Source of the DNA: Thermofilum sp.
GTDB taxonomy: Archaea; Thermoproteota; Thermoprotei; Thermofilales; Thermofilaceae
Assembly (NCBI GenBank): GCA_020832965.1
Contig: JAJHRM010000008.1
Location: 1-39,317, forward strand
Direction: 5' to 3'
DNA length: 39,317 bases
Shown in pieces: positions 7,860-16,153 of this stretch. The position numbers were made by a program, and so were the translations under genes. Below the pieces are notes generated by a model. It made no database searches. It had not been told where the DNA came from and worked only from the letters and a program-made list of their open reading frames with translations. Every line of letters begins with the position of its first letter. The first letter of the stretch is position 1.

Positions 7860-9158
7860 GTGGAGAGCTTCAAAGAGGGTATACTTAGAGTAGTCTCGAA
7901 AATTAAGACATCGGTTTTGCTGGACACAAAAGAGCTTGACTCGATAATCCGTGAGTTGCAGCGGGTCTTGTTGAAGGCGGACGTTGAAGTAAAGCTGGTG
8001 CTAGAGATCTCGGAACGTATAAGGAAGAGATTTTTAGAGGAGGAGCACCCACCAGGCTTCTCTAAAAAGGATGTGCTGGTAAAAATCCTCTATGATGAGT
8101 TAGTTAATCTCTTGGGTGGTGAGACAACCGAAGAATTAGACGTAAAGCCCATCCCCTATAAAATAATGCTGGTGGGCATTGAGGGGTCAGGCAAGACGAC
8201 AACTGCTGGAAAAATAGCCAACTATTATAAGAAGAAAGGCTATAGGGTTGGGCTCATCGCTGCTGATACGTACAGGCCAGGAGCATACGACCAGTTAAAG
8301 ACACTTGCCGAACTCGCGGGTGCAATGTTCTACGGCGACTCTCAGGAAAAGGACACCGTCTCGTTGGTCAAGAGAGGAGTAGAGACTCTTCAAACTGCCG
8401 GCGCCCAAGTCATAATAATTGATACAGCCGGGAGACATAAGGATGAAGATTCGTTGATGGAGGAGGTAAAGGTCCTCTACAAGGAACTAAAGCCGGATGC
8501 AGTATTCCTGGTCGTAGATGCTATGCAGGGCAGCGCTGTGGCCCGCCAGGCACGTGCTTTTCGCGAGGCTGTACCCTACGGCTATGTAGTTGTCTCAAAA
8601 ATGGACGGTTCAGCTAAAGGCGGTGGAGCACTTTCAGCCGCAGCTGCCTCTAACGCCAGAGTTCTCTTTATAGGCGTCGGAGAAAAGATAGACGACTTAG
8701 AACCCTTCAACCCAAGAAAGTTCGTAGCCAGACTGCTTGGCATGCCAGATTTGGATGCTATTCTTCAAAGATTTGCTGCGTTTAGCAGATATGAAAAAGA
8801 AAAAGCCAAAGCCATAGCGTCTGGCAAAATAACGCTCCTTGACTTAAAGGAACAGCTGGAAAACTTAAGAAAACTTGGTCCCCTCTCTAAAATGGCCGAA
8901 ATGATGGGGCTACAAGTGAAGATCACGGGAGATGAAGAGATGAGTGTGGAACGCTGGATCAACATCATGAACTCCATGACCATGGACGAGCTACTAAACC
9001 CAGACATTATAGATGCCTCAAGAATCAGAAGAATAGCAAGAGGATCTGGGGTCACTCCACGAGAAGTAAGACAACTCCTTGAAGCCTACAAGAACATGAA
9101 AAAAATGATCAAGCAATTGTCGAGGTCGCGAAGATTGGGCTTTCCGCATTTACCATAG
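7860..9158 (+). CDS. srp54: Signal recognition particle 54 kDa protein
   Basis: A 432-residue SRP GTPase that binds 7S RNA and signal peptides and delivers ribosomes to the membrane receptor. It has an N domain (1-95), a G domain with P-loop GIEGSGKTT (106-114), DTAGRHKDE and SKMDGSAKGGGA, and an M domain from about 305 with the GPLSKMAEMMG and ARGSGVTPREVRQLLE segments. The length is close to normal for archaea, with a short C terminus lacking a long Met-rich tail. GTG 7860 lies about 26 bases downstream of a TATA box (7829-7838), so it is read as leaderless; the overlapping ATG at 7858 is out of frame. No SRP RNA gene was recognised in the window. Confidence 0.96.
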   Translation: MESFKEGILRVVSKIKTSVLLDTKELDSIIRELQRVLLKADVEVKLVLEISERIRKRFLEEEHPPGFSKKDVLVKILYDELVNLLGGETTEELDVKPIPYKIMLVGIEGSGKTTTAGKIANYYKKKGYRVGLIAADTYRPGAYDQLKTLAELAGAMFYGDSQEKDTVSLVKRGVETLQTAGAQVIIIDTAGRHKDEDSLMEEVKVLYKELKPDAVFLVVDAMQGSAVARQARAFREAVPYGYVVVSKMDGSAKGGGALSAAAASNARVLFIGVGEKIDDLEPFNPRKFVARLLGMPDLDAILQRFAAFSRYEKEKAKAIASGKITLLDLKEQLENLRKLGPLSKMAEMMGLQVKITGDEEMSVERWINIMNSMTMDELLNPDIIDASRIRRIARGSGVTPREVRQLLEAYKNMKKMIKQLSRSRRLGFPHLP

Positions 9159-9350
9159 AAGCTGCCTACTAATTGACAAATCGCTTGCAGATATTTTGGA
9201 ATAAGTTGTGCTTTTCAGCGTTCCTTTAATATCGTAGTTGCTCTTCTAGTATTGAAATTTTATTCGACAATTGCCATACGTGAAGAGTAATAAGCTACAT
9301 CGCCTCTTAGCATAGAATAGTTTTTATACATTTTGCTGGTTATTCCATTC

Positions 9351-9758
9351 ATGGGAATAACAGTTTCAGAACTTAAAGGCAAGCAGGTCTACACGCAGAA
9401 TGCACAACGCGTAGGAGAAATAGTAGATTTCGGCTTCAAGATTGGAGAGACATCCCCCTTCTTTGTAGTAAGAACCCCTTCAGGCAAACCTCTTGAAATT
9501 CCTTGGAGTAGCGTTGCTGCCGCCAAAGACATAGTGTTGCTGAAGCCAGACTTCCACGTCCCGGAGGACTTGCTCGTATCCCCAGCACTGCCTGCTGTTA
9601 CAGCTCAACCTGCACAGGCACCGCCGGTACAACAATCCCGCTTCTCCCTTTTTAAAAGAAGTGAACAAAAAATCTGCCCCCACTGCGGCCAACCCGCCAC
9701 ATGGATACCTCAATACCAACGCTGGTACTGCTATAACTGCCAAAAATACATAGACTAA
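9351..9758 (+). CDS. PRC-barrel domain protein with C-terminal zinc ribbon
   Basis: A 135-residue protein from ATG 9351. Residues 1-75 form a PRC-barrel (KQVYTQNAQRVGEIVDFGF, then a VVRTPSGKPLEIPWSSV strand pair). A Pro/Ala/Gln-rich linker of about 25 residues leads to a zinc ribbon, ICPHCGQPATW and WYCYNCQKYID. PRC-barrels occur in RimM and archaeal division-associated proteins and usually mediate binding, so an adaptor role is plausible but unproven. ATG 9351 is preferred over the in-frame TTG 9333 because a TATA box (TTTTTATA, about 9319-9327) puts the transcript start at or next to it. Confidence 0.8.
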   Translation: MGITVSELKGKQVYTQNAQRVGEIVDFGFKIGETSPFFVVRTPSGKPLEIPWSSVAAAKDIVLLKPDFHVPEDLLVSPALPAVTAQPAQAPPVQQSRFSLFKRSEQKICPHCGQPATWIPQYQRWYCYNCQKYID

Positions 9759-9909
9759 GGGTATTGGTAAAAGCAAATTTCCCAAAGTCAATACAACTCT
9801 TTTTGTGCTGCTTTGTCGAAATTTAGTCAGCATGATAAATGCCCCCACAATATTCAAGCAAGGGTCAACCCCCCAGGCCAAAAGGGAGAACTAGTTCCCC
9901 CGCAAAAGT

Positions 9910-9917
9910 ATTTAAAT
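9910..9917 (+). promoter_or_regulatory. TATA box of structured RNA at 9941
   Basis: ATTTAAAT within TATTTAAATA lies about 27 bases before 9941, where the first strand of a long terminal helix begins. dnaG has its own TATA-like box (about 10068-10077), so this one would serve the RNA. Confidence 0.6.
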
Positions 9918-9940
9918 ACCTCCGAAGTAATTTTTTGAGC

Positions 9941-10041
9941 GGTGCGCGAGGCATAGCCGCCAGCAGAGAGCGCCTCAAGTTAAAGGCGGTGTACCGCCGG
10001 TAGCTGTGAAAAGGCGTGTTGCCTGGCGGCTATAGCGCACC
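9941..10041 (+). ncRNA. Candidate structured non-coding RNA, family not recognised
   Basis: About 100 bases fold into one closed structure. Helix 1 is GGTGCGC (9941-9947) with GCGCACC (10035-10041). Helix 2 is ATAGCCGCCAG (9953-9963) with CTGGCGGCTAT (10023-10033), 11 perfect pairs. Inside, GCGCC (9970-9974) can pair with GGCGT (10012-10016) around a large purine-rich internal loop and a hairpin GGCGG-TGTA-CCGCC. Helix 1 and 2 are separated by five bases on one side and one on the other. A TATA box is correctly placed upstream. It lacks tRNA, 5S, C/D, RNase P and SRP signatures that I know. It may be a stand-alone RNA; dnaG downstream has a separate promoter. Confidence 0.6.
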
Positions 10042-10111
10042 GAGCTTTGCTATGCTATGATTGCAAAGTTAAAATACCTGTGTCTTGCTGCTAGATTTGA
10101 GGGGTCTGTGT

Positions 10112-11434
10112 ATGGGTGGTTTACCCGTTTCACCTAAGTACGTCATAAGAGCTAGAATAGAAGTAAAGGGTAGTGTGGAAAAGCATGACATTATTGGAGC
10201 GATTTTTGGACAAGCAGAGGGAATGATCGGAAATGAGCTTGACTTGAGGGAGCTTCAGAGGCTTGGAAGAATAGGGAGAATCGAGGTGAACATTAAGCAG
10301 CAGAATGGCGGCGTCGTGGCTGAAGTAGAAATACCGACTAACCTCGATATGGCTGAGACTGCGATTATAGCGGCAACGATCGAGACTATAGATAAAGTTG
10401 GTCCTTATCCAGCTAGGAGCGAGGTTATACTGATTGAGGACGCTAGAGCCGAAAAGAGGCAGAAAATCATAGAAAGGGCGGTTGAGCTTTACAAGAAATT
10501 ACAGGAAAATATGCCTGAATCCAGGGAGCTCGTCGAGGAGGTCTTGCGTCGAGTTCGAGCCGCTGAACTAGTCGAGTACGGAGAGGAAAAGCTCCCAGGA
10601 GGGCCAGACGTAAAAACTTCGGACACGGTAATTCTAGTAGAGGGGAGGGCAGACGTCTTAAACCTGTTGAGGCACGGTTATAAGAATGTCTTGGCTCTCG
10701 GGGGTGCCTCCCTTCCTTCGAATCTAAAAGATCTTCTTGCCGATAAGAAAGTTATCCTCTTCGTTGATGGGGATAGGGGTGGCGAGTTGATAGCTAGAAA
10801 TGTTGTAAACTCGCTTAAGGTTGATTTTATAGCGAGAGCTCCTCCGGGTAGGGAGGTTGAGGAATTAACAGCGAAAGAGATTGCAAGATCTCTGCAAAAC
10901 AGCATTCCTGTTAAAGTTTTCCTCGAGGAGTTGGAGAAAGAGAAGAGACAACAAAAGGAGAAAGAGGTGAAAGCTGAAGTCATAGTACCACCTACGAAAC
11001 TCATTAAATCCATGAAGAAAAATCCGGAGGTAGCACAGGAAATAGCCGTTCCCATGGGGGTTTACAGGAGTATTGATGAACTAAGAGGTACGCTTGAAGC
11101 AGTAATATATGACGATGATTGGCAGATTCTCGAAAGAGTGCCTGTGAGAGATCTCGTCAATAAGCTAAAAGAAATGGATAAAGCAGCTCATGTAGTGCTT
11201 GACGGTATTATAACTCAACGTTTAGTAGACGTTGCATACACGAAGGGGGTTAAAACCCTCATTGGAGTACGTATAGGCGAAATAATTAGGAGGCCAGACA
11301 ACACCGTTCTGGCTACATTCTCGTCTATTAAACCAGAGACCACACTTGAGGCGACAAGCCAAGAGAATAATATCCAGCCCAGCTCTGAAGACCAGAATGT
11401 GCCCAGTGACGAGCAAACTAGCGCCTTCTCGTGA
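10112..11434 (+). CDS. dnaG: DnaG-type primase homologue / exosome-associated DnaG
   Basis: A 440-residue archaeal DnaG. The N-terminal domain opens with PVSPKYVIRARIEVKGSVEK, typical of the family start, which with GAGGGG about 10 bases upstream supports ATG 10112 over TTG 10085. The Toprim core (about residues 160-240) shows VILVEGRADVLNL, ALGGASLP and the acidic FVDGDRGGE. The C-terminal part is charged and ends in a Ser/Gln/Asn-rich tail of about 30 residues. In Sulfolobus DnaG is a stable part of the exosome and also has primase activity. The exosome genes here lie 11 kb downstream. Confidence 0.93.
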   Translation: MGGLPVSPKYVIRARIEVKGSVEKHDIIGAIFGQAEGMIGNELDLRELQRLGRIGRIEVNIKQQNGGVVAEVEIPTNLDMAETAIIAATIETIDKVGPYPARSEVILIEDARAEKRQKIIERAVELYKKLQENMPESRELVEEVLRRVRAAELVEYGEEKLPGGPDVKTSDTVILVEGRADVLNLLRHGYKNVLALGGASLPSNLKDLLADKKVILFVDGDRGGELIARNVVNSLKVDFIARAPPGREVEELTAKEIARSLQNSIPVKVFLEELEKEKRQQKEKEVKAEVIVPPTKLIKSMKKNPEVAQEIAVPMGVYRSIDELRGTLEAVIYDDDWQILERVPVRDLVNKLKEMDKAAHVVLDGIITQRLVDVAYTKGVKTLIGVRIGEIIRRPDNTVLATFSSIKPETTLEATSQENNIQPSSEDQNVPSDEQTSAFS

Positions 11435-11488
11435 CTTTTAAGCTCAAGGAATCGTCAAAATTAATTAAGGACTGAAATATATTGTTCC

Positions 11489-11547
11489 ATGACTATGAAG
11501 ACACTGACCTGATCGGATTTCGTGAAGACATGGCACCTCCACTGAGT
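11489..11547 (+). ncRNA. Weak C/D box sRNA candidate
   Basis: The segment has C-like ATGAAGA (11495-11501), CTGA (11509-11512), C'-like GTGAAGA (11522-11528), a 13-nt guide and D CTGA (11542-11545). A TATA-like AATTAATTAA ends about 20-27 bases upstream of 11489. The first guide interval is only 7 nt, and both C boxes share a T-to-A change, so the call is tentative. The L24e promoter (about 11575-11583) is separate. Confidence 0.27.
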
Positions 11548-11614
11548 CGCTTCTCTCCACGCGCCATATAGGTAAGTTTATAAATGCTTCAGTTAAAGTG
11601 AGGGAGGGGTATTG

Positions 11615-11812
11615 ATGCCTAGAGTAGTGATTTGCTCGTTTTGTGGTCAACCGATAAAGCCTGGACAAGGAATAATGTACGTGAAACTCGACGGTACAGT
11701 TGAGCGCTACTGCTCATCCAAGTGCTTTAAGAGTGCTGTCAAATACCATCGAAATCCTAGGCGCCTCGCGTGGGTCAGAAAGGCAAAGCAAGTTACCGCG
11801 CGCAGGGCTTAA
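11615..11812 (+). CDS. rpl24e: Large-subunit ribosomal protein L24e
   Basis: A 65-residue zinc-finger ribosomal protein. [13 protein letters not shown] and [10 protein letters not shown] provide the C-x2-C and C-x3-C ligands, and a basic C terminus ([17 protein letters not shown]) contacts rRNA. ATG 11615 follows GGGAGGGG at a good distance; the in-frame TTG 11612 is less likely. A TATA box (about 11575-11583) gives it its own promoter. In many archaea the order is L7Ae-S28e-L24e-Ndk-IF2. Here L24e precedes aIF5B directly, no ndk lies between, and L7Ae and S28e are 7 kb away on the other strand. Confidence 0.93.
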   Translation: MPRVVICSFCGQPIKPGQGIMYVKLDGTVERYCSSKCFKSAVKYHRNPRRLAWVRKAKQVTARRA

Positions 11813-11882
11813 AGATATTTGCTCAATAAGGTCCCGTACCCGCTCCTCCCCCGAGGAGTAGAGAGTTCGTTGAGCCGTTGAA

Positions 11883-11954
11883 GTGCCTCATCCTGGTGTA
11901 CTAAGTGCGCGCTAATGTATGAAGCTCAGAGACCCCGTGAGGCACGGCGCGCAC
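11883..11954 (+). ncRNA. Candidate pseudoknot or alternating-helix RNA element
   Basis: Two perfect 8-bp helices interlock. GTGCCTCA (11883-11890) pairs with TGAGGCAC (11938-11945), and GTGCGCGC (11905-11912) pairs with GCGCGCAC (11947-11954). One extra T-G pair on each makes both 9 bp and their 3' strands contiguous (11937-11954). A 6-bp hairpin CTCCTC/GAGGAG lies just upstream (about 11852-11867). Order a-b-a'-b' means a pseudoknot, or two mutually exclusive hairpins. The aIF5B TATA box (11966-11975) lies downstream, so the element is outside that mRNA. It could be an independent RNA or an L24e 3' UTR structure. A TATA-like CTTAAAGATA at 11808-11817 could start it. The family is unknown. 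Confidence 0.5.
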
Positions 11955-12009
11955 CGACGCATAAGAATTATAAACACCAGAACGAAACACCCGAGAGGGC
12001 TGCAAAATA

Positions 12010-13836
12010 ATGAGTCAAGACAGTAGTAATAGGTCTGCGCAAAAACCTGGTACTTTCGTCCGCTCACCGATAGTAGTGGTTCTTGGGCACGTTGATGCTG
12101 GCAAGACCACCTTGCTCGACAAGATTAGGGGTACTGCTGTTGCAAAACGGGAACCCGGGACAATGACGCAGCACATTGGAGCCTCCTTTCTCCCCTGGAA
12201 AGCCCTAGAAAGTATCTGCGGGGAATTACTAGACAGGATAAAGGCTGAGATAATTATTCCAGGCTTCTTAGTCATAGACACGCCGGGACATGAGGCCTTC
12301 TCCAATTTGAGAAGACGTGGTGGCAGTATTGCCGATATAGCAATCCTGGTTGTGGATGTGCTCCGCGGATTAGAACAGCAAACTTTTGAGGCCATCGAGA
12401 TTCTGCGGGAAAGAAAAGTTCCGTTTGTGGTGGCGGTAAATAAGATTGACAAGATCCCTGGGTGGAGAAGCTTTCCAGAGGCGCCATTCGCCGAGTCTCT
12501 TCGGAGACAAGAACAAGCTGCCCAACTAAGGTTAGAAGAGCTACTGAGCTATATTATACAGCAGTTTAATTCGCTTGGCTTCCGAGCAGATAGGTATGAT
12601 CGTGTTCGTGACTTTACAAAGGTTCTCGCGTTAGTGCCCCTAAGCGCCTTAACAGGCGAAGGAATCCCAGACCTTATGTTAGTCCTCGCCGGGCTTGCAC
12701 AGAGATACTTAAAGAAAAGACTTGAAGCCAGGATCACTCTTGGTAGGGGTGTTCTCCTCGAACTGAGGGAAGAAACTGGATTAGGCACCACGGCGACATT
12801 GATACTCTACGATGGTGTAATAAAGCGCGGTGACTTAGTTGTAACCGGGGGAATTAATGGTCCCCTAGTCACGAGAGTTCGCTCCCTACTGATGCCTAAG
12901 CCCCTAGATGAGATGCGTTCGCCAGAAGACAAGTTCCGGGAAGTCAAGGAAGTTGTAGCTGCGGCAGGAGTAAAGCTCGTCGCAGAGAAGCTGGAGGAAG
13001 CTATAGCGGGCGCTCCCCTCTACGTAGTTAGCAGTGAGGAAGAAGTCGAAAAATTTAGCAAGCTTGTAGAGGAAGAAATCGGGGGAGTAAAGTTTGAGAA
13101 AGATATCATCGGCGTCGTCGTTAAAGCTGACACCTTGGGGACGCTTGAAGCATTGATAGGTTTCCTGAGGAAAAACGGCATACCGATACGTGTGGCGGAC
13201 ATAGGTCCCGTCGCTAGACGCGATCTTGTCCACGCGTTGATGGTCAGGGAAAAAGACCCGTTATATGCAGCAATACTTGCTTTCAACGTGAAAATCCTTC
13301 CAGAAGTCAGAGAGGAGGCCGTGAGCCATGGAGTACCCATCTTCCAGGGAAACATCATGTATAAGCTCGTCGAAGATTTCCAATTGTGGTACCAGGCACA
13401 AAAGGATCAAGCGATTAAGGCTGCTTTTCAAAAGTTGACCCCTCCTGCCGTAATTCAAATACTGCCAGGTTACGTGTTCAGGAGGAGAGACCCAATTATT
13501 GTCGGCGTCAAGGTTGTTATAGGTCGTATCCGTAGCGGTGTGCCTCTAGTAACAAAGACAGGTAGAGAAATAGGTGACATAATGCAGATCAGAGAACATG
13601 ACAAGGTCTTGGAGTTTGCCTCCGAGGGGGCAGAAGTCGCAGTCTCGATTAGAACCAAAGCAATGGTTGGGAGACAGGTAAACGAGGGAGATTACCTTTA
13701 CTCAAACGTTCCTGTTGATGAAATAAATACTTTGCTGGAAAAGTACAGCAAATATTTAAGTGAGGGCGAGCAAAACTATTTAAAGAAATTACTAAGATTT
13801 AAGATGGGCTTCAGTAATGCCATAGAATTTCCTTAG
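12010..13836 (+). CDS. infB: Translation initiation factor aIF5B (IF2)
   Basis: A 608-residue translational GTPase that promotes subunit joining and initiator tRNA placement. G1 GHVDAGKTT is at 26-34, the switch II motif DTPGHEAF near 94, G4 NKID near 144, then domain II (VLLELREETGLGTTATLILYDG), the IF2-specific domain III (IGVVVKADTLGTLEALI) and domain IV with GVPLVTKTGREIGDI. The length is usual for archaea, with no N-terminal extension. The TATA box AATTATAAAC (11966-11975) gives a short leader containing GAGAGGG. It ends 13 bases before a C/D sRNA. Confidence 0.96.
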   Translation: MSQDSSNRSAQKPGTFVRSPIVVVLGHVDAGKTTLLDKIRGTAVAKREPGTMTQHIGASFLPWKALESICGELLDRIKAEIIIPGFLVIDTPGHEAFSNLRRRGGSIADIAILVVDVLRGLEQQTFEAIEILRERKVPFVVAVNKIDKIPGWRSFPEAPFAESLRRQEQAAQLRLEELLSYIIQQFNSLGFRADRYDRVRDFTKVLALVPLSALTGEGIPDLMLVLAGLAQRYLKKRLEARITLGRGVLLELREETGLGTTATLILYDGVIKRGDLVVTGGINGPLVTRVRSLLMPKPLDEMRSPEDKFREVKEVVAAAGVKLVAEKLEEAIAGAPLYVVSSEEEVEKFSKLVEEEIGGVKFEKDIIGVVVKADTLGTLEALIGFLRKNGIPIRVADIGPVARRDLVHALMVREKDPLYAAILAFNVKILPEVREEAVSHGVPIFQGNIMYKLVEDFQLWYQAQKDQAIKAAFQKLTPPAVIQILPGYVFRRRDPIIVGVKVVIGRIRSGVPLVTKTGREIGDIMQIREHDKVLEFASEGAEVAVSIRTKAMVGRQVNEGDYLYSNVPVDEINTLLEKYSKYLSEGEQNYLKKLLRFKMGFSNAIEFP

Positions 13837-13849
13837 CATACAATCAGGG

Positions 13850-13903
13850 GGATGATGAGAAACGCCTGCTGATGAAGAATGAGGAGTAGGAGTACCTCTG
13901 AGG
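13850..13903 (+). ncRNA. C/D box guide sRNA
   Basis: All four boxes are well spaced: C ATGATGA (13852-13858), 10-nt guide GAAACGCCTG, D' CTGA (13869-13872), 6-nt spacer, C' ATGAGGA (13879-13885), 12-nt guide GTAGGAGTACCT, D CTGA (13898-13901). It occupies the 81-base gap between the convergent aIF5B and Hel308 genes, with no TATA box of its own, so it may be processed from the aIF5B transcript. Predicted target sequences are CAGGCGTTTC and AGGTACTCCTAC; I could not assign them to an rRNA position. The RNA would be bound by L7Ae, Nop5 and fibrillarin. Confidence 0.6.
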
Positions 13904-13917
13904 GGGTGCCTTATGGA

Positions 13918-16131
13918 TTAAAAATAAAATTCGAGGTTCACTTGTCCTGCTTCTTCAATACTTCCCTCTTCTTCGGTTTCCTCTTTTGAGGCTTTCAACT
14001 GGCTCTTAATTGCCTTTACAAGGGTTTGACCAAAGCCCGGTATGCGTAAGAGCTCTTTTTCGTCAGCAACGGCCAGGTCATAGATGGATTTATAGCCTTG
14101 CTCGTAAAGCTTTCTGGCTCTGACCCTTCCTATGCCCTTCAGTGCTACGAGTTCTAGCAGCTCCTCTTTTACTCCGTGGGCTATTCTCTTGCTGAGTATG
14201 CTTAACCTTAGGGAGTGCCCGTGGAAGCCTAGGATCTCAGCTATTTGGGAAAGGGAAAAGGCTATCCATTCAGCCGTTTGAGTTAGCGAATAAATGTCGC
14301 CTGGACCGACGTCGTATTTTTCGACGATTTTGTCCTCCGGGACTTCGTTTACCCAGTCTTCCAGCAGCAAGGCTGTCTTCAGATACGAGAGGAAAAACTC
14401 GTATTCTACCTCATCTTGCGGTGCCTGGTAGGGGATTTCTTTGCTCCTAGACTCGAGGACTTCCTCTAAGTACTCGTAGTCACCCCTTTTAACGCCAACG
14501 ATCGTCATGTCTGGCGTTTTCGAGACTAGGAATAGGTAGCCCAGTACTTCTAGGCTCTGGCTTTGTTTAAATGCTTTAATTCCCTCCAAAGCTGTTTCCG
14601 GGTCTATGTAAAGCTCGGCTATCCGCTTACCAAGGAATGTTGGGTAGAAGTAGCCGTCCCTCTCCTCTATTAAGCCTCCTGCTATCAGCTTTTGCAGATT
14701 TTTCCTGGCCAATGGGAATATGCTTAAGGTGCCGTACCTCAGAGAGAAAAATGTTCTTTCTAGAAATTTCTCTAATGCGTTCATGCTTCTCATTCTATCG
14801 TCAGTTGAAATAACTGCAAGGATCTGAGACCTTAGAGCTGGCTCGGAACCTAGCTGGGACTGAAGACTCTCGGGCTCTGAATAAATATATTTTTTGAACA
14901 AGTATTCTACCTCCTCAAAGCTTCTTGCTATGAGGACCGCCTCCCCTTCCCTGTCGTATTTTGGCCTTCCTGCCCTCCCAGCCATTTGCTTATACTCCAT
15001 TACGGGGATGCTTTCCTGGTAACCCAGTTCAACATTGTATCTTCGGTGGTCAGCTATTATAACACGCCTAGCAGGCAAATTTACTCCAGCAGCCAGAGTA
15101 GGAGTTGCCACAACGACCTTTAAGTGCCCTTCTCTGAAAAGTTCCTCGACAATTTCACGAGTGTCGCTTGATAAGCCTGCGTGGTGAAAGGCTACCCCTT
15201 TGGGCAACAGCTCGGCAAGTTCATGTGTCAACTTATCTGCGTGTAGTGATGCAAGCCTCTTAGAGGCGCTCTGAAGACTCTTCCTTGAGGACTCTGACAA
15301 AAACTTTCGGGATATACCTGCGAGCTTTTTTGCATCAGTACTCGCCGACCTGCGAGTGGGAGAGAATATGAGCACCTGGCCGGACTCCTTTAGTGTGTCG
15401 TATGTGAGACTAACGACGCTATTTCCCATATTTTCAATCCTGCGTGAACTGCCGTCTGAGAAGAAAATGTTTTCATCGTAGTACACTCCTTCCCTAAGAA
15501 TTACCGGTCTCCAATCGACTTTCACGGGTTTGGCGTCGAGCCACCTGGCAACATCTTCAAGGTTCCCAATAGTGGCGCTCAGTCCCAAGATTTGTGGCCT
15601 AGGATCAGATATTAGTATGCGGGTCAATAGAGCCTCTAGTGTTGCTCCTCGTTTTTCTGTCCCCAGTAAGTGGATCTCGTCGGCAACTACAAGCGTCAAA
15701 CTAGAAAACCATGGAGCATTATGACGAAGAAGGCTGTCCGCCTTCTCATTCGTTGTCACTATGACGGGATACTTCCCAAGGGATGGATCGGCTGAATCAT
15801 AATCTCCGGTGCTTAAGACAGTTTTATAATTGAATGCTCCAAAAAACTTCTTGAATTCCTTGTACTTCTCTGAGGCTAAAGCCCTCAGCGGAACTAGGTA
15901 AAGCACCTTACCTCCCTCTTTGAGGTGCTTCAATGCAGTTAGTTCAGCTACCAGTGTTTTCCCGGAGGCGGTGGGCGCACTAAGCACGATGTTTTTGCCA
16001 TCCAGCACTCCGCTCCTTATTGCCAGCGCCTGAGTTGGATACAAGGATTTTAAACCAAGTTCTTCAAGTTTGCAGATAACCTCCTCAGAAAAGTATTTCG
16101 AGAGTAAGTTGCGGATGCCTAGATCCTCCAT
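13918..16131 (-). CDS. hel308: Ski2-like DNA helicase Hel308/Hjm with C-terminal PIP box
   Basis: A 737-residue superfamily 2 helicase acting on stalled forks. Motif I APTASGKT, Ia PLRALASEK, II DEIHLLG, III GLSATIGN, then domain 2 with FSPTRRSA, the GVAFHHAGLS motif, TPTLAAGVNLPAR and the QMAGRAGRPKYD motif VI. A ratchet domain follows, then helix-hairpin-helix repeats (LVALKGIGRVRARKLYEQG and IPGFGQTLVKAI). The last eight residues, QVNLEFYF, match the PCNA-interacting consensus Q-x-x-L-x-x-Y-F, after an acidic linker. It starts 22 bases after the MCM stop, forming an operon with gins23 and mcm. Confidence 0.95.
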   Translation of the reverse strand: MEDLGIRNLLSKYFSEEVICKLEELGLKSLYPTQALAIRSGVLDGKNIVLSAPTASGKTLVAELTALKHLKEGGKVLYLVPLRALASEKYKEFKKFFGAFNYKTVLSTGDYDSADPSLGKYPVIVTTNEKADSLLRHNAPWFSSLTLVVADEIHLLGTEKRGATLEALLTRILISDPRPQILGLSATIGNLEDVARWLDAKPVKVDWRPVILREGVYYDENIFFSDGSSRRIENMGNSVVSLTYDTLKESGQVLIFSPTRRSASTDAKKLAGISRKFLSESSRKSLQSASKRLASLHADKLTHELAELLPKGVAFHHAGLSSDTREIVEELFREGHLKVVVATPTLAAGVNLPARRVIIADHRRYNVELGYQESIPVMEYKQMAGRAGRPKYDREGEAVLIARSFEEVEYLFKKYIYSEPESLQSQLGSEPALRSQILAVISTDDRMRSMNALEKFLERTFFSLRYGTLSIFPLARKNLQKLIAGGLIEERDGYFYPTFLGKRIAELYIDPETALEGIKAFKQSQSLEVLGYLFLVSKTPDMTIVGVKRGDYEYLEEVLESRSKEIPYQAPQDEVEYEFFLSYLKTALLLEDWVNEVPEDKIVEKYDVGPGDIYSLTQTAEWIAFSLSQIAEILGFHGHSLRLSILSKRIAHGVKEELLELVALKGIGRVRARKLYEQGYKSIYDLAVADEKELLRIPGFGQTLVKAIKSQLKASKEETEEEGSIEEAGQVNLEFYF

Positions 16132-16153
16132 AAGGGGTCACTCGGGCACGCTG

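Noticed and set aside
9941..10041. 5S rRNA, tRNA, RNase P or SRP RNA identity for the structured RNA
   Set aside because: The conserved sequences of these classes (for example the GAACCCGGAAG loop of 5S or the RNase P core motifs) are absent and the size does not fit.
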